Counted from the first letter of the stretch, positions 43,330-52,985 are shown. The stretch: DNA of 64,000 bases from Clostridium_AM tanneri (GCF_033659955.1 NZ_JARUJP010000003.1:62001-126000); one strand, 5' to 3'. The notes: a model not told the origin generated them from the letters alone. Made by a program: numbers and translations.

Positions 43330-45273
43330 ATGAAAAGTCATGGATGTACTCTTGATTGTTTTGGATGTTGCAAACTAAATGTTCATGTTGAAAATAATAA
43401 GGTGGTAAAAATAGAAGCAGATAAAAATCATCCTTACACAAAGGGAATAATGTGTCAAAAGGGAAGAAATCATTTAAAAAGACTAAATGATAAGGACAGA
43501 CTTTATTCTCCAATGAAAAAAGAGGATGGAAAATGGGTAAATATAAGCTTTGAAGAAGCTATAGATATAATCGCCAGTAAATTAAAGTATTACAAAGAAA
43601 AGTATTCTTCAAATGCTGTACTTCATTATAGTGAATCCGGTTCCGGTTCTATATTAAAGGCAATAGAGGATATATTTTTTAATTTTTATGGTGGTATAAG
43701 TAAAACCGATGGAGGAACCTGCTGGAGCGCTGGTACTAAAGCACAAAAGTATGACTTTGGATATAATAAATCCCATGCTATAGATGATGTTTTAAATTCA
43801 AAAAATATAATACTTTGGAGCAAAAATCCAGCAAACTCCCACATACAGTTGTTCCACAGAATAAAAAAGGCAAGGGAAAAGGGCATAAAAGTAATAGTAA
43901 TAGACCCTCTTTCCACTGACAGTGTAAATATTGCTGATATTCATATAAAGATAAATCCATCTACAGATGCTGCTCTTGCTATGGCAATGACAAAAATAGT
44001 AATAGAAGAAAATCTTCAAGATACAGAATTTATAAAAGAAAATATCATAGGTTTTGAGGAATACAAAGCTTATTTAGACACTCTGGATATAAATTATCTA
44101 TGTGAGGAATGTGGAGTAGATATATCTACAGTAAAAGAGCTTACTTATCTCTATGCTAAAGAAAAGTACAGTTCCATACACCTGGGATATGGACTTCAGA
44201 GATATAAAAACGGAGGTAATGCAGTAAGGGCAATAGATGCCTTAGCAGCAATAACTGGAAGTATAGGTAAAAAAGGCGGGGGAGTAAACTACAGTAATAA
44301 GGTATATCCAGATGTGTTAAATTTAGATCCTTACAATAGCCGCAAACATGCCTTAAATGAAAGAGAGTTTGATTTAAATGATTTTCCAGGTTTTGCAAAG
44401 GAGAATCTTAAGGCTATATTTATAAGTAAGGCAAATCCTCTTAACCAATGGCCTAATTTAAATGAATTCACTAAAGCTTTTAAAAGCATAGAATTTAAGG
44501 TGTGTATAGACATGTTTTTGACGGATACTGCAAAGCATTGTGATTTGGTTATTCCCTGCACAAATACTTTAGAGAGTGAAGATTTAGTATACACCTCAAT
44601 GAGCAACCCCTATATAGTATACAATGAGAAATGTGTAGAACCAAAGCATAAGTTAATGGACGAATACTATTTTTTCAGAGAGCTTGCAAGGAAAATGGAA
44701 ATAAAAGAATATCCTTATGTAGCTAAAAAGGAATATTTAGCACAGATTATAAAACCTTTAGAGGATAGGGGAATAACCCTTGAAAAGATAAAAAATGAAT
44801 ATGTAACTATACAAGAAGATGATGTTGCCTGGAAGGACTTAATATTTAAAACCACATCAAAGAAAATAGAGATATATTCTGAAAATGCAAAAGAGAATAA
44901 TGTAAGCCCAATACCAGTTTATACTAATGAGAAAAATCCTAAACTCAGGCTTATAACTACCCATCCTAAAGCTTCTTTAATGTCTCAAGGCTTTAAAGAT
45001 ATAGATACCATGGCAATAGCTAATATAAGCGAAAATACTGCTAAGAATCATGATTTACTTAACGGAGAAGTTATCACGTTAAAGTCCGCTAATGGGGCAA
45101 TAGATGTACAAGTATCCATAAATAAAAAGCTGATGGACAGCATAGTCCATATGGAAACAGGCTGGTGGGAGAAAAGCTCCAACCCAAATTTCTTAACAGA
45201 AGGGGACGCTTCTGATATAGGAAAACAAATAGCCTATTATGATACTTTTGTAGAAATAAAAAAGAAGATTTAA
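43330..45273 (+). CDS. Molybdopterin-dependent oxidoreductase
   Basis: A 647-residue protein of the bis-MGD (DMSO reductase/formate dehydrogenase) superfamily. The N-terminus has the 4Fe-4S pattern C-x3-C-x3-C-x~29-C (CTLDCFGCC to GIMCQKG). TDGGTCWSAGTKA supplies a Cys that could ligate molybdenum, and the C-terminal cofactor domain carries LITTHPKASLMSQG. There is no twin-arginine signal, so it is cytoplasmic. No electron-transfer subunit is encoded beside it, so donor and substrate are unknown. The ATG at 43330 follows AGGAAAGGTG; the longer frame from 43255 is not needed. Confidence 0.9.
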   Translation: MKSHGCTLDCFGCCKLNVHVENNKVVKIEADKNHPYTKGIMCQKGRNHLKRLNDKDRLYSPMKKEDGKWVNISFEEAIDIIASKLKYYKEKYSSNAVLHYSESGSGSILKAIEDIFFNFYGGISKTDGGTCWSAGTKAQKYDFGYNKSHAIDDVLNSKNIILWSKNPANSHIQLFHRIKKAREKGIKVIVIDPLSTDSVNIADIHIKINPSTDAALAMAMTKIVIEENLQDTEFIKENIIGFEEYKAYLDTLDINYLCEECGVDISTVKELTYLYAKEKYSSIHLGYGLQRYKNGGNAVRAIDALAAITGSIGKKGGGVNYSNKVYPDVLNLDPYNSRKHALNEREFDLNDFPGFAKENLKAIFISKANPLNQWPNLNEFTKAFKSIEFKVCIDMFLTDTAKHCDLVIPCTNTLESEDLVYTSMSNPYIVYNEKCVEPKHKLMDEYYFFRELARKMEIKEYPYVAKKEYLAQIIKPLEDRGITLEKIKNEYVTIQEDDVAWKDLIFKTTSKKIEIYSENAKENNVSPIPVYTNEKNPKLRLITTHPKASLMSQGFKDIDTMAIANISENTAKNHDLLNGEVITLKSANGAIDVQVSINKKLMDSIVHMETGWWEKSSNPNFLTEGDASDIGKQIAYYDTFVEIKKKI

Positions 45274-45291
45274 TTTATAAGTAAATAGCTA

Positions 45292-45339
45292 GAAAGTTAA
45301 CTTATGGGCAGCCGCATTCTGGCTTATAAGTTAACTTTC
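45292..45339. terminator. Bidirectional hairpin between convergent genes
   Basis: Perfect 14-bp arms GAAAGTTAACTTAT (45292-45305) and ATAAGTTAACTTTC (45326-45339) with a 20-nt loop. Confidence 0.65.
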
Positions 45340-45385
45340 ATTACTATTACCCTAAATTATTTCTATTTTTCTTTTCGCTTTGATA

Positions 45386-46066
45386 TTAATCTACTATGGT
45401 GTCCTCTGATTCTTCCACTAATGGTACATTATTTAGGTTAACTTTTCTGTTATCTAGAGTGTTATTGTTTATATGTTTTGTAATCATACCTTCAGAAGGG
45501 TTCATTAAAAAGCTTTCTAAAAAAATCCTGCCCTTATGGGAATTGGCTACAGCATGATGCTCTCCACGACTTACATAATGAACCCAAGAGTAGCCACTAT
45601 TTATTACTTTATCTAAGTCTTCCTTATCAATTAAAGTTTTTTCTTTTTTCCTTCCATATTTATCTCTAAGAATTACAGCAGTAGTTTCTGAGTCCACATC
45701 TTCATAATCATTAACTGCTTCATTTTGATTATATACCTCTATATTACATCTTCTATTGTCTAAAGTATCTCCATTAATATGTCTAATGGGAGTTTTAGTA
45801 TGTACGCCTAGAATAAATGAGTGTAAACTTTGTTTTTCTTTAGTCTTTTTTCCAGTAGCAGGAGAGGGTTGTAAACTTTGAGCTAAATAGCTGTTAAAAT
45901 CTTTATGCCACTCTGCAAACCAAAGACCTTTATCTAGTACCATTTTTAAATCGTCAACATCTACTTTACTATCAATAATTGAGCCATCTTTTTTTCTTAA
46001 TTTTATATATGCAATGTTTTCCTTTACTTCATATTCGTTAGCTTTTAATTTCTGTTTATTATTCAT
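45386..46066 (-). CDS. HNH-endonuclease-like protein with two HNH-type modules
   Basis: A 226-residue protein with two similar modules, each a beta region with a DGS..D.KVD-like strand followed by an HNH-type segment: LHSFILG to IRHINGDTLDNRRCNIE, and LESFLMN to TKHINNNTLDNRKVNL. The His-Asn-Asn arrangement resembles phage and intron-type HNH nucleases. It is not inside another gene and no intron boundaries are evident. It may be a stand-alone homing-type nuclease or a domesticated DNA-binding protein. The ATG at 46066 follows GCGGTG; a GTG three codons upstream is an alternative. It is convergent with the molybdopterin enzyme. Confidence 0.72.
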   Translation of the reverse strand: MNNKQKLKANEYEVKENIAYIKLRKKDGSIIDSKVDVDDLKMVLDKGLWFAEWHKDFNSYLAQSLQPSPATGKKTKEKQSLHSFILGVHTKTPIRHINGDTLDNRRCNIEVYNQNEAVNDYEDVDSETTAVILRDKYGRKKEKTLIDKEDLDKVINSGYSWVHYVSRGEHHAVANSHKGRIFLESFLMNPSEGMITKHINNNTLDNRKVNLNNVPLVEESEDTIVD

Positions 46067-46477
46067 AATAGTCACCGCTTTCTTTTGTTACTAGTATTAT
46101 GTATATAATTTTTGTGTCAGTATTTTTTATTATACCACATATATGAAATTTTTTGTCTCAATAAAGAACTAACATAAATCATACAGGGAAAATCCTATAT
46201 GCTGCGAAGTTGCTTTTGTTACAATTATAAGATTCTTAGGTAAAACTAAACTTCCTATTATTCATATACTTGTTAAGTATATGAATAATTAGTACTCTGG
46301 CAGTATGTGTTAGCCTTTCACACCGGCTTTTTTCTTATTGATACTTATGTTCTAATAAGTATATAATAAACATAATGAAAAATTACAAATTTGTAATTTA
46401 TTGTGCAATTTCGCCGATACTAAACTAAAAGTTCTATTAGTATTTAAATAAAAACAATTTTAAAAGGAGGAAATAAT
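46067..46477. other. Intergenic region rich in palindromes before spo0M
   Basis: No gene seen. It contains ATTCATATACTT-GTT-AAGTATATGAAT (46260-46286, 12-bp arms), ATACTTAT/ATAAGTAT (46341-46362) and a perfect 20-bp palindrome AAATTACAAA/TTTGTAATTT (46380-46399). Confidence 0.65.
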
Positions 46478-47254
46478 ATGGGGTTATTTAAGAAAATATT
46501 ATTAACTGTAGGTGTTGGGGGAGCTGAAGTAAACACTGAGATTCTACAATCTACTGTAAGGATTGGAGAAGATATAGAGGGGGTTGTAAATATTCTAGGA
46601 GGCTCTGCAGAGCAAAATATTGATAGGGTAGAAGTAGAGCTTAAAACAGAATACATCAAAGAAGTAGATGATGTTAAACAAAAACATAGGGCAACACTAG
46701 TAAAATTAGTAGTAGGTAGGGATATAGCAATTTCGCCTAATGAGAGAAAGCAAATTCCTTTTACCTTTAGAGTGCCTGAACATACACCAATTAGTATGAA
46801 TAGGAAAACTGTATGGGTAGAGACAGAATTAGAAATTCCACTGGCAATAGATCCTGAAGATAGAGATTATATAGAAATTAGGCCAAGTAATACAATGGAA
46901 GTTGTTCTAGATGCAGTTCTAAATGTATTAGGATTTAGATTGAGAGAAGTAGAGTGCAAAGCAGGATATATTGGTAGAAGTGAAGGTGGTTTCTTACAGG
47001 AGTTTGAATTTGTGCCTCAGTCAGCATTTAGGGGAGTATTAGATGAACTAGAGATTACTTTTTTACCATCCTCTGAAGGGGTTAACCTTTTTATGCAAAT
47101 TGATAGAAGAGCGAGAGGCTTTAAATCCTTCATGCAAGAAGCAGCAGGGCTAGATGAAAAACATATAATACTTACAATTAGTGACTATGATGCATCACAA
47201 GGCAGCAGATATGTAGCTGAAATTTTAGAAAATACAATAAATAATTATTGTTAA
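46478..47254 (+). CDS. spo0M: Sporulation-control protein Spo0M
   Basis: A 258-residue protein with an arrestin-like fold. The N-terminus MGLFKKILLTVGVGGAEVNT followed by VRIGEDIEGVVNILGG, and WVETELEIPLAIDPEDRDYI in the centre, are characteristic of Spo0M, which modulates Spo0A activity and thus entry into sporulation. Length agrees with the family. AGGAGG precedes the ATG. It is monocistronic. The palindromes upstream are candidate regulatory sites; no clear sigma-H promoter was recognised. Confidence 0.92.
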   Translation: MGLFKKILLTVGVGGAEVNTEILQSTVRIGEDIEGVVNILGGSAEQNIDRVEVELKTEYIKEVDDVKQKHRATLVKLVVGRDIAISPNERKQIPFTFRVPEHTPISMNRKTVWVETELEIPLAIDPEDRDYIEIRPSNTMEVVLDAVLNVLGFRLREVECKAGYIGRSEGGFLQEFEFVPQSAFRGVLDELEITFLPSSEGVNLFMQIDRRARGFKSFMQEAAGLDEKHIILTISDYDASQGSRYVAEILENTINNYC

Positions 47255-47337
47255 AACATTAAATATTTACTATTGACCATAGTTTTTGTGGTATACTTTT
47301 CCTGAGAACACATAAACATTGAAAGGGGATTAACATA

Positions 47338-49128
47338 ATGAAAGTATCTGAAAGAATTACAAAGTTAAGAGCCTTGATGGCAGAAAAGAATATCAACATG
47401 TATATTGTACCTACTGCTGATTTTCATCAGAGTGAGTATGTTGGTGAACATTTTAAAGCTAGAAAGTATATAACAGGTTTTACAGGTTCTGCAGGAACTG
47501 CTGTTATTACAATGGACAGTGCAGGACTTTGGACAGATGGAAGGTATTTTCTCCAAGCTGGAAAGCAATTAGAAGAAACAACTGTTGAATTATTTAAAAT
47601 GGGTGAACCAATGGTTCCAACTATAGAAGAATTTATCGAAAGCAATCTTCCAGAAGGGGGAACACTTGGATTTGATGGTCGTGTTGTTTCTATGGGAAAT
47701 GGACAGGATTATGAAAAAATTGTTGAAAAGAAAAACGGCTCTATAAAATATCAGTGCGATTTAGTTGACCATATATGGGAAGACCGTCCACCGCTTTCTG
47801 AAAAACCAGCATTTGCCCTTGATATAAAATATACTGGTGAGTCTACAGCCTCTAAATTAAAACGTGTTAGAGAAGCAATGAAAGCTGCAGGTGCAAATGC
47901 ACATATAATTACATCTCTAGATGATATAGCATGGCTTCTTAACATACGTGGAGATGATATTGAGTTCTTTCCTTTAATTTTAAGCTATGTAATCGTTACG
48001 ATAGATGAGGTACATCTTTTCATAAATGAAAATAAATTAAGCGATGAGATAAAATCTGACCTTATAAAAAATGGTGTAACAAATTTCCATCCATATAATG
48101 ATGTATATGAAGAAGCTAAGAAATTCACTGCTTCTGATGTATTATTAATTGACCCTGTTAGAATGAATTACGCATTATATAACAACATCCCTAAAGATGT
48201 TAAGAAAGTAGAAAAAGAAAATCCATGTGTTTTATTTAAAGCTATGAAAAACCCAACTGAAATTAAAAATATTAAAAATGCTCATATCAAAGATGGAATA
48301 GCAAATACAAAATTTATGTATTGGTTAAAACAAAATATAGGCAAAGAAAAAATTACAGAAATAAGTGCCTCTAATAAATTAGAAGGACTACGTGCACAGC
48401 AGGAGGGATTTATTCGCCCAAGCTTTGAACCAATATGTGCCTTTGGTGAACACGCTGCTATCGTACACTACACTTCTTCTCCTGAAACTGATGTAGAGCT
48501 TAAAGAGGGAGCTTTATTTTTAACAGATACAGGAGCTGGTTACTATGAAGGTTCCACTGACATTACAAGAACTATTGCACTTGGAGAAATACCACAAATA
48601 ATGAAAGACCACTTTACTCTAACTTTGCAAAGTAATCTTCGCCTTGCTCATGCAAGATTCCTTTATGGATGTAACGGTATGAATTTGGACATAGTTGCAC
48701 GTGCTCCATTCTGGGACAATAACTTAAACTTTAACCATGGAACAGGTCACGGTGTTGGATATTTAATGAATATTCACGAAGCGCCAACAGGCTTTAGATG
48801 GCAATACCGTGCACATGAAATTCATCAAATTGAAGAAGGTATGGTTCTTACTGATGAGCCAGGAATATATATTGCAGGTTCCCACGGAGTTAGAATTGAA
48901 AATGAACTTCTTGCCTGCAAAGGTGAAAAAAATGAGTATGGTCAATTTATGTATTTTGAGACAATTACTTATGCACCTATAGATTTAGATGCAGTAAACC
49001 CTGAAATGATGAGTGTACAAGAAAAGGCTTGGTTAAATGAATATCACAAGACAGTATACGATAAAATTTCACCATACTTAAATGAAGAAGAAAGAGAATG
49101 GCTAAAAGAATATACTAGAGAAATCTAA
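47338..49128 (+). CDS. Xaa-Pro aminopeptidase (aminopeptidase P family, long form)
   Basis: A 596-residue M24-family metallopeptidase: two creatinase-like N-terminal domains, then the pita-bread catalytic domain with the metal ligands in LTDTGAGYYEGSTDITRT (two Asp), NHGTGHGVG (His), LTDEPGIY (Glu) and RIENELL (Glu). It removes N-terminal residues preceding proline. The length of about 600 matches the long bacterial/eukaryotic APP1 form. An extended -10 (TGGTATACT, ending about 47299) lies about 40 bp before the ATG, and AAGGGG is the ribosome binding site. Confidence 0.94.
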   Translation: MKVSERITKLRALMAEKNINMYIVPTADFHQSEYVGEHFKARKYITGFTGSAGTAVITMDSAGLWTDGRYFLQAGKQLEETTVELFKMGEPMVPTIEEFIESNLPEGGTLGFDGRVVSMGNGQDYEKIVEKKNGSIKYQCDLVDHIWEDRPPLSEKPAFALDIKYTGESTASKLKRVREAMKAAGANAHIITSLDDIAWLLNIRGDDIEFFPLILSYVIVTIDEVHLFINENKLSDEIKSDLIKNGVTNFHPYNDVYEEAKKFTASDVLLIDPVRMNYALYNNIPKDVKKVEKENPCVLFKAMKNPTEIKNIKNAHIKDGIANTKFMYWLKQNIGKEKITEISASNKLEGLRAQQEGFIRPSFEPICAFGEHAAIVHYTSSPETDVELKEGALFLTDTGAGYYEGSTDITRTIALGEIPQIMKDHFTLTLQSNLRLAHARFLYGCNGMNLDIVARAPFWDNNLNFNHGTGHGVGYLMNIHEAPTGFRWQYRAHEIHQIEEGMVLTDEPGIYIAGSHGVRIENELLACKGEKNEYGQFMYFETITYAPIDLDAVNPEMMSVQEKAWLNEYHKTVYDKISPYLNEEEREWLKEYTREI

Positions 49129-49144
49129 TAACTAAAATCAATGG

Positions 49145-49178
49145 AGTAGTATGAAAATAATTATTTTCATACTACTTT
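49145..49178 (+). terminator. Terminator after the aminopeptidase
   Basis: AGTAGTATGAAAATAA is followed directly by its complement (to ATACTACTTT), giving a long hairpin with T-rich end. Confidence 0.75.
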
Positions 49179-49258
49179 ATATTTAGAATACTATTAAAAA
49201 ATAGATATATCATAGAGATTGTAAAAAAAGATTGTTATTTTCTCGTAAATATGTATAA

Positions 49259-49340
49259 TATTTATGTAAGTGGTTTGCTGATAGCTGCAGATATCAACAA
49301 ACGGGTCGGGAGAGGGATACCAATAAAGAGGAAAACTAAA
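49259..49340 (+). promoter_or_regulatory. Structured leader of the nucleobase permease
   Basis: GTTTGcTGATA (49273-49283) pairs with TATCAaCAAAC (49292-49302), and TGGT may close with ACCA beyond it. The following TCGGGAGAGG resembles the PyrR-binding loop core, but one conserved base differs and no terminator follows. It is not a purine riboswitch. Confidence 0.35.
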
Positions 49341-49341
49341 T

Positions 49342-50634
49342 ATGTTACATGAAATGATAAAGAGAAGATTACATTTATATGACTGTAACCTTGATATAAA
49401 GAAAGAACTCGTTGCTGGGGTTATTTCTTTTTTTACGGTAGTTTATATAATTGCAGTTAACTCGTCAATTTTATCAGAAACAGGAATTCCTATTGAAGCC
49501 GGTATGGTAGCAACAATTGCAGCCTCGTTTTTTGCATGCATGGTAATAGGATTTTGGGCCAATGTGCCTATTGTTATTGTTCCAGGTATGGGAATTAATG
49601 CTTTGTTCTCCTATACAGTTGTTAAATCCATTGGTCTTTCCTGGCAAGAAGCTTTAGCTGTTGTTTTTGTTTCGGGAATTTTATTTACAGTGATTGCTTC
49701 TACTTCTCTTGCTGAAATTATATCAGATTCCATACCTCATTCTTTAAAGGAAGCTATTACCGTTGGACTAGGGTTATTTTTAACGTTAATAGGTTTAGAA
49801 AAGGGTGGAATGGTTATAAGAGGCACCAACTCTATATTAGCTTTAGGACATTTAAACAATTCTTATGTACTTGCAACGGTTATTACACTAGTAATAACAA
49901 TAGTTCTTTTTATAAGAAATGTTCCTGCAAACTTCTTATTAAGTATACTGTTAGGTACGGTAGTGGCTATAATGTTTGGTGTTGTAAATATGCAGGAGCT
50001 TAATGGAGCAAGCTTTGATTTAAGCAACTATGGAAAAGTCCTTGGAGCAATGTCTTTTTCAAAGATTTTATCCTACAAGTTTTGGATGGCAGTATTTTCT
50101 TTAACTATGGTAATGGTCTTTGAGAGTATAGGTTTAATACATGGACAACTTAGCTTATTAAAGCAGCCGGAAAAATACAAAGCTTCTATTCAGGCTGTTG
50201 CAGTATCAACTATAGCTAGCGGAGTGTTCGGTACAAGTCCAACAGTTCCAGCTGTTGAAAGTGCAGCAGGAATTGCTGCTGGTGGAAAAACTGGAATAAC
50301 AGCTATTACAGCTGGAGGTTTGTTTCTAGCATCATTATTCTTTCTTCCTGTAATTAAGATAATTCCGGGAAGTGCCATTGCACCAGTACTAGTTATTATA
50401 GGAGCACTAATGGTTCAAAATGTGAAAAACATTGACTTTGGAGATTTGTCAGAGGGAATTCCTGCTTTCTTAATAATAGTAATGATACCATTTACTTATA
50501 GTATTTCTGATGGGATAGCTTTTGGTTTCATTGCATACCCCATTTTAAAGGTAGCATTAGGAAAGGCAAAGAAGGTATCAATGCCTCTATATATAATCTC
50601 TTGTCTATTTTTAATAAGTTTTATTTTTAGATAG
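49342..50634 (+). CDS. NCS2-family nucleobase permease (AzgA/PbuG-like)
   Basis: A 430-residue permease with about 12-13 transmembrane segments. KKELVAGVISFFTVVYIIAV at the N-terminus, VPGMGINALFSYTVV and FGTSPTVPAVESAAGIAAGG are hallmarks of the AzgA subgroup, which imports hypoxanthine, adenine and guanine with protons. Exact specificity is not proven. GAGG precedes the ATG. The leader carries a hairpin region described separately. It is monocistronic and convergent with a GerMN lipoprotein gene. Confidence 0.92.
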   Translation: MLHEMIKRRLHLYDCNLDIKKELVAGVISFFTVVYIIAVNSSILSETGIPIEAGMVATIAASFFACMVIGFWANVPIVIVPGMGINALFSYTVVKSIGLSWQEALAVVFVSGILFTVIASTSLAEIISDSIPHSLKEAITVGLGLFLTLIGLEKGGMVIRGTNSILALGHLNNSYVLATVITLVITIVLFIRNVPANFLLSILLGTVVAIMFGVVNMQELNGASFDLSNYGKVLGAMSFSKILSYKFWMAVFSLTMVMVFESIGLIHGQLSLLKQPEKYKASIQAVAVSTIASGVFGTSPTVPAVESAAGIAAGGKTGITAITAGGLFLASLFFLPVIKIIPGSAIAPVLVIIGALMVQNVKNIDFGDLSEGIPAFLIIVMIPFTYSISDGIAFGFIAYPILKVALGKAKKVSMPLYIISCLFLISFIFR

Positions 50635-50676
50635 CACTAATCAAAATCACACTTAAATTCATATATTATAAAAATC

Positions 50677-50725
50677 AAAAGCTATATGAAGATGAACTAC
50701 TTTGTTCAAAATTCATATAGCTTTC
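50677..50725. terminator. Bidirectional terminator
   Basis: AAAGCTATATGAA (50678-50690) and TTCATATAGCTTT (50712-50724) form perfect 13-bp arms between convergent genes. Confidence 0.75.
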
Positions 50726-50756
50726 ATATTGGCAATTTAGAGAATTACTATTCGTA

Positions 50757-51839
50757 CTAGTCTAGTGATACTATATTTTTATAGTCTACATCAAAGGCTT
50801 CTCCTGACTTCTTTATTATATGACCAGAAGTATAGGGCTTACCCTCTATGGTAATACACACCTGACCTACGTTATAATAGTTTCCTAAAGTATTAGTTAC
50901 AGAGGTTAATACTGACATCTCTGTATATGTCCCTTTATTCGTTATAGAAATAAATTCCTTTGAAAAATCCACATAAACCTTATTTTCGCTTTCATTAAGA
51001 TAAAGTTTATTTATCTTAGTATTAGCAGTTATTAAAGGAGTTGTAGAGGAATTTGGAGCTTTTTTAAAGTTCTTTTCAAAAAATGCTTTTGTTTCATCAT
51101 TAGTTTTAAAGCTTGCAACTACTTTCTTTTCTCCAATTTTATCCTCTGCAGGCATAGGATAATAGAATTTAACGGTCTGAGTAACAACTGCAGCTTTATC
51201 TATTTTTTCTAAGGTAGTAGTAACAACTAATCCATTAGATTGAAAGGTACTTTTTATTAGACCTACTCCTAATCCATAATAATCTTTTGTAGTGGAGTCC
51301 TTTTCTTCTGTAGTAACTTCTATGGATTTAAACTTTCCTGCTGGAGTAGTTACAAGGTCGTTAACAGCTGTTATAGTTCTTTTTCTACCATCAGATAAAG
51401 TCCATGTAGTTCCTTTTACTATTGGTTCTTTAATTAAAGTTTCCCTTATATTTGAATTCTCCTTTGTCAAGTCATCCCTATAATAGAACTCTCCTCTGGA
51501 AAATACTATTTTTAGTTCTCCGTTTTTATTTTCAAGTATTTGTCCTGCTGTAGTACCTGCATTTATAATTCGCAGCTGAATTTTATTTTCTCTTAAATAG
51601 TCAACATATACATCCTTTGACGCATATTCGCTTCCTGATCCAGAATATTTCATTCTAACATTTTCCTTCATTGGGAAAAAGTCATTTATTGTATATTGCT
51701 TTGATTCACTTTCTGTGTTGGGTTTAGTTTGATTTTGAGTCTCTATAGGCTTAGATTCTGCTGATAAATCTGCCGGTTTACTACAAGCTGTTAGCAGAGC
51801 TAAACCCAAAGACAACATAATTACCATTAGCTTTTTCAT
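50757..51839 (-). CDS. Lipoprotein with C-terminal GerMN domain
   Basis: A 360-residue exported lipoprotein: signal and lipobox (MVIMLSLGLALLTAC), a Ser/Thr/Asn-rich spacer, a middle beta-rich domain of about 150 residues (FFPMKENVRMKYSGSGSEY onward) and a C-terminal GerMN domain (VKFYYPMPAEDKIGE, then INKLYLNESENKVYVDFS and LTSVTNTLGNYYNVGQVCIT). GerMN domains occur in spore germination protein GerM and in cell-wall-linked proteins. A role in spore envelope or germination is likely but not proven. GGAGATG precedes the ATG. Confidence 0.85.
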   Translation of the reverse strand: MKKLMVIMLSLGLALLTACSKPADLSAESKPIETQNQTKPNTESESKQYTINDFFPMKENVRMKYSGSGSEYASKDVYVDYLRENKIQLRIINAGTTAGQILENKNGELKIVFSRGEFYYRDDLTKENSNIRETLIKEPIVKGTTWTLSDGRKRTITAVNDLVTTPAGKFKSIEVTTEEKDSTTKDYYGLGVGLIKSTFQSNGLVVTTTLEKIDKAAVVTQTVKFYYPMPAEDKIGEKKVVASFKTNDETKAFFEKNFKKAPNSSTTPLITANTKINKLYLNESENKVYVDFSKEFISITNKGTYTEMSVLTSVTNTLGNYYNVGQVCITIEGKPYTSGHIIKKSGEAFDVDYKNIVSLD

Positions 51840-51889
51840 AGTATCATCTCCTATAATGTTTTATAGATAATATAATATTTTTATCTCAG

Positions 51890-52609
51890 CTATGAATTTA
51901 TAAGTATATCTAACATTTTTTCAGTGTTATTTACAAATTGTTTCATTACCTGAAAATGTTCAGTGTCTTTATATATTACTTTTTTAAACCCGTCTTTTAG
52001 TTCATATATTACAGCATGTGGATAGGACATTATAATAGGTGAATGGGTAGCAATTACAAACTGAGAACCTTGTTCTACTAGTTCATGCATCCTTGCAACC
52101 ATGGTCATCTGTCTTGTTGGTGATAAAGCAGCTTCTGGCTCATCTAAAATATACAGGCTATTTCCTCTAAATTTATTAATGAATAATGATATGAAAGATT
52201 CTCCATGTGACTGGTCATGTAGTGAAACCCCTCCGTATGCTCTTACAACATCTAATTCATCAATTTTAGTGGCAACGTTATAAAAGCTTTCTGCTCTTAG
52301 AAAAAAGCCGTCCTCTGGCATTTTAACACCTTTTATTAGCTTTAAATATTTATATAGCTCTGAATGAGTCTCCTTAGTTGAAAAGTTGAAATTTTTTGTT
52401 CCACCTTCAGGATTAAAACCATATGCTGTGGCAATTGCTTCCAGTATCGTTGATTTTCCTGTACCATTTTCACCTACAATAAATGTTACCTTGGGATGAA
52501 AATCTAAAGTAAATAAATTTCGTACTGCCTCTAAAGAAAATGGATATTCAGAAAATGAGTTTATATTTTCTCTGCACAACTTTACCGTTCTTAAATATTG
52601 ATTTAGCAT
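51890..52609 (-). CDS. AAA-family ATPase (RecF/SMC-like single-domain)
   Basis: A 239-residue ATPase: Walker A GENGTGKST, an ABC-type signature region (HDQSHGESFISLF), Walker B LYILDEPEAALSP and H-motif IATHSP. This compact ABC-ATPase form lacks a coiled-coil insert and is often annotated as AAA-family ATPase; homologues include parts of defence systems and housekeeping proteins. No nuclease partner is adjacent, so no defence role is claimed. I use the ATG at 52609; a TTG at 52621 with GGAG 11 bases upstream is an alternative. Confidence 0.85.
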   Translation of the reverse strand: MLNQYLRTVKLCRENINSFSEYPFSLEAVRNLFTLDFHPKVTFIVGENGTGKSTILEAIATAYGFNPEGGTKNFNFSTKETHSELYKYLKLIKGVKMPEDGFFLRAESFYNVATKIDELDVVRAYGGVSLHDQSHGESFISLFINKFRGNSLYILDEPEAALSPTRQMTMVARMHELVEQGSQFVIATHSPIIMSYPHAVIYELKDGFKKVIYKDTEHFQVMKQFVNNTEKMLDILINS

Positions 52610-52790
52610 AAATTTATCCAATTACAATCGACTCCAAACAAGATTTTACATATATTTAATTATACTGTATACAAACTTAAACATCAAATATTTCACATAA
52701 CTATACAAATATTAATTTTGTTATTGAATATGTTGTTTAATTGCATTATAATTTATATTAAACACAATTAATTGGCAAGAGGGTGTAATT

Positions 52791-52985
52791 ATGGCAATTA
52801 AAATGATATTATTTTTAACATTTTTATCACTTGCAGCATTATATACTGTATACAAAGTTGGGTATAACCAAGCCAAAGAAGAAGTAGAAGAAACAACATG
52901 CCAAGATTTTGAGGTGTGTAACAATCTATGTTACCAATGTAAAATCTCTCAGAAGTGTTGGGAGTTGTCTAATCATATGTATTAA
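52791..52985 (+). CDS. Small Cys-rich single-pass membrane protein
   Basis: A 64-residue protein, MAIKMILFLTFLSLAALYTV followed by a charged stretch and a C-terminal part with five Cys (TTCQDFEVCNNLCYQCK, then CWELS). AGAGGGTG stands 7 bases before the ATG. The single N-terminal helix and clustered Cys suggest a membrane-anchored metal or thiol site. I do not recognise a family. Confidence 0.65.
   Translation: MAIKMILFLTFLSLAALYTVYKVGYNQAKEEVEETTCQDFEVCNNLCYQCKISQKCWELSNHMY

Noticed and set aside
49259..49340. Purine riboswitch before the nucleobase permease
   Set aside because: The conserved junction and loop sequences of the purine riboswitch are absent; only a generic hairpin region is seen.
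51890..52609. Defence-system ATPase
   Set aside because: The ATPase resembles those found in some defence systems, but there is no nuclease or other effector gene next to it.
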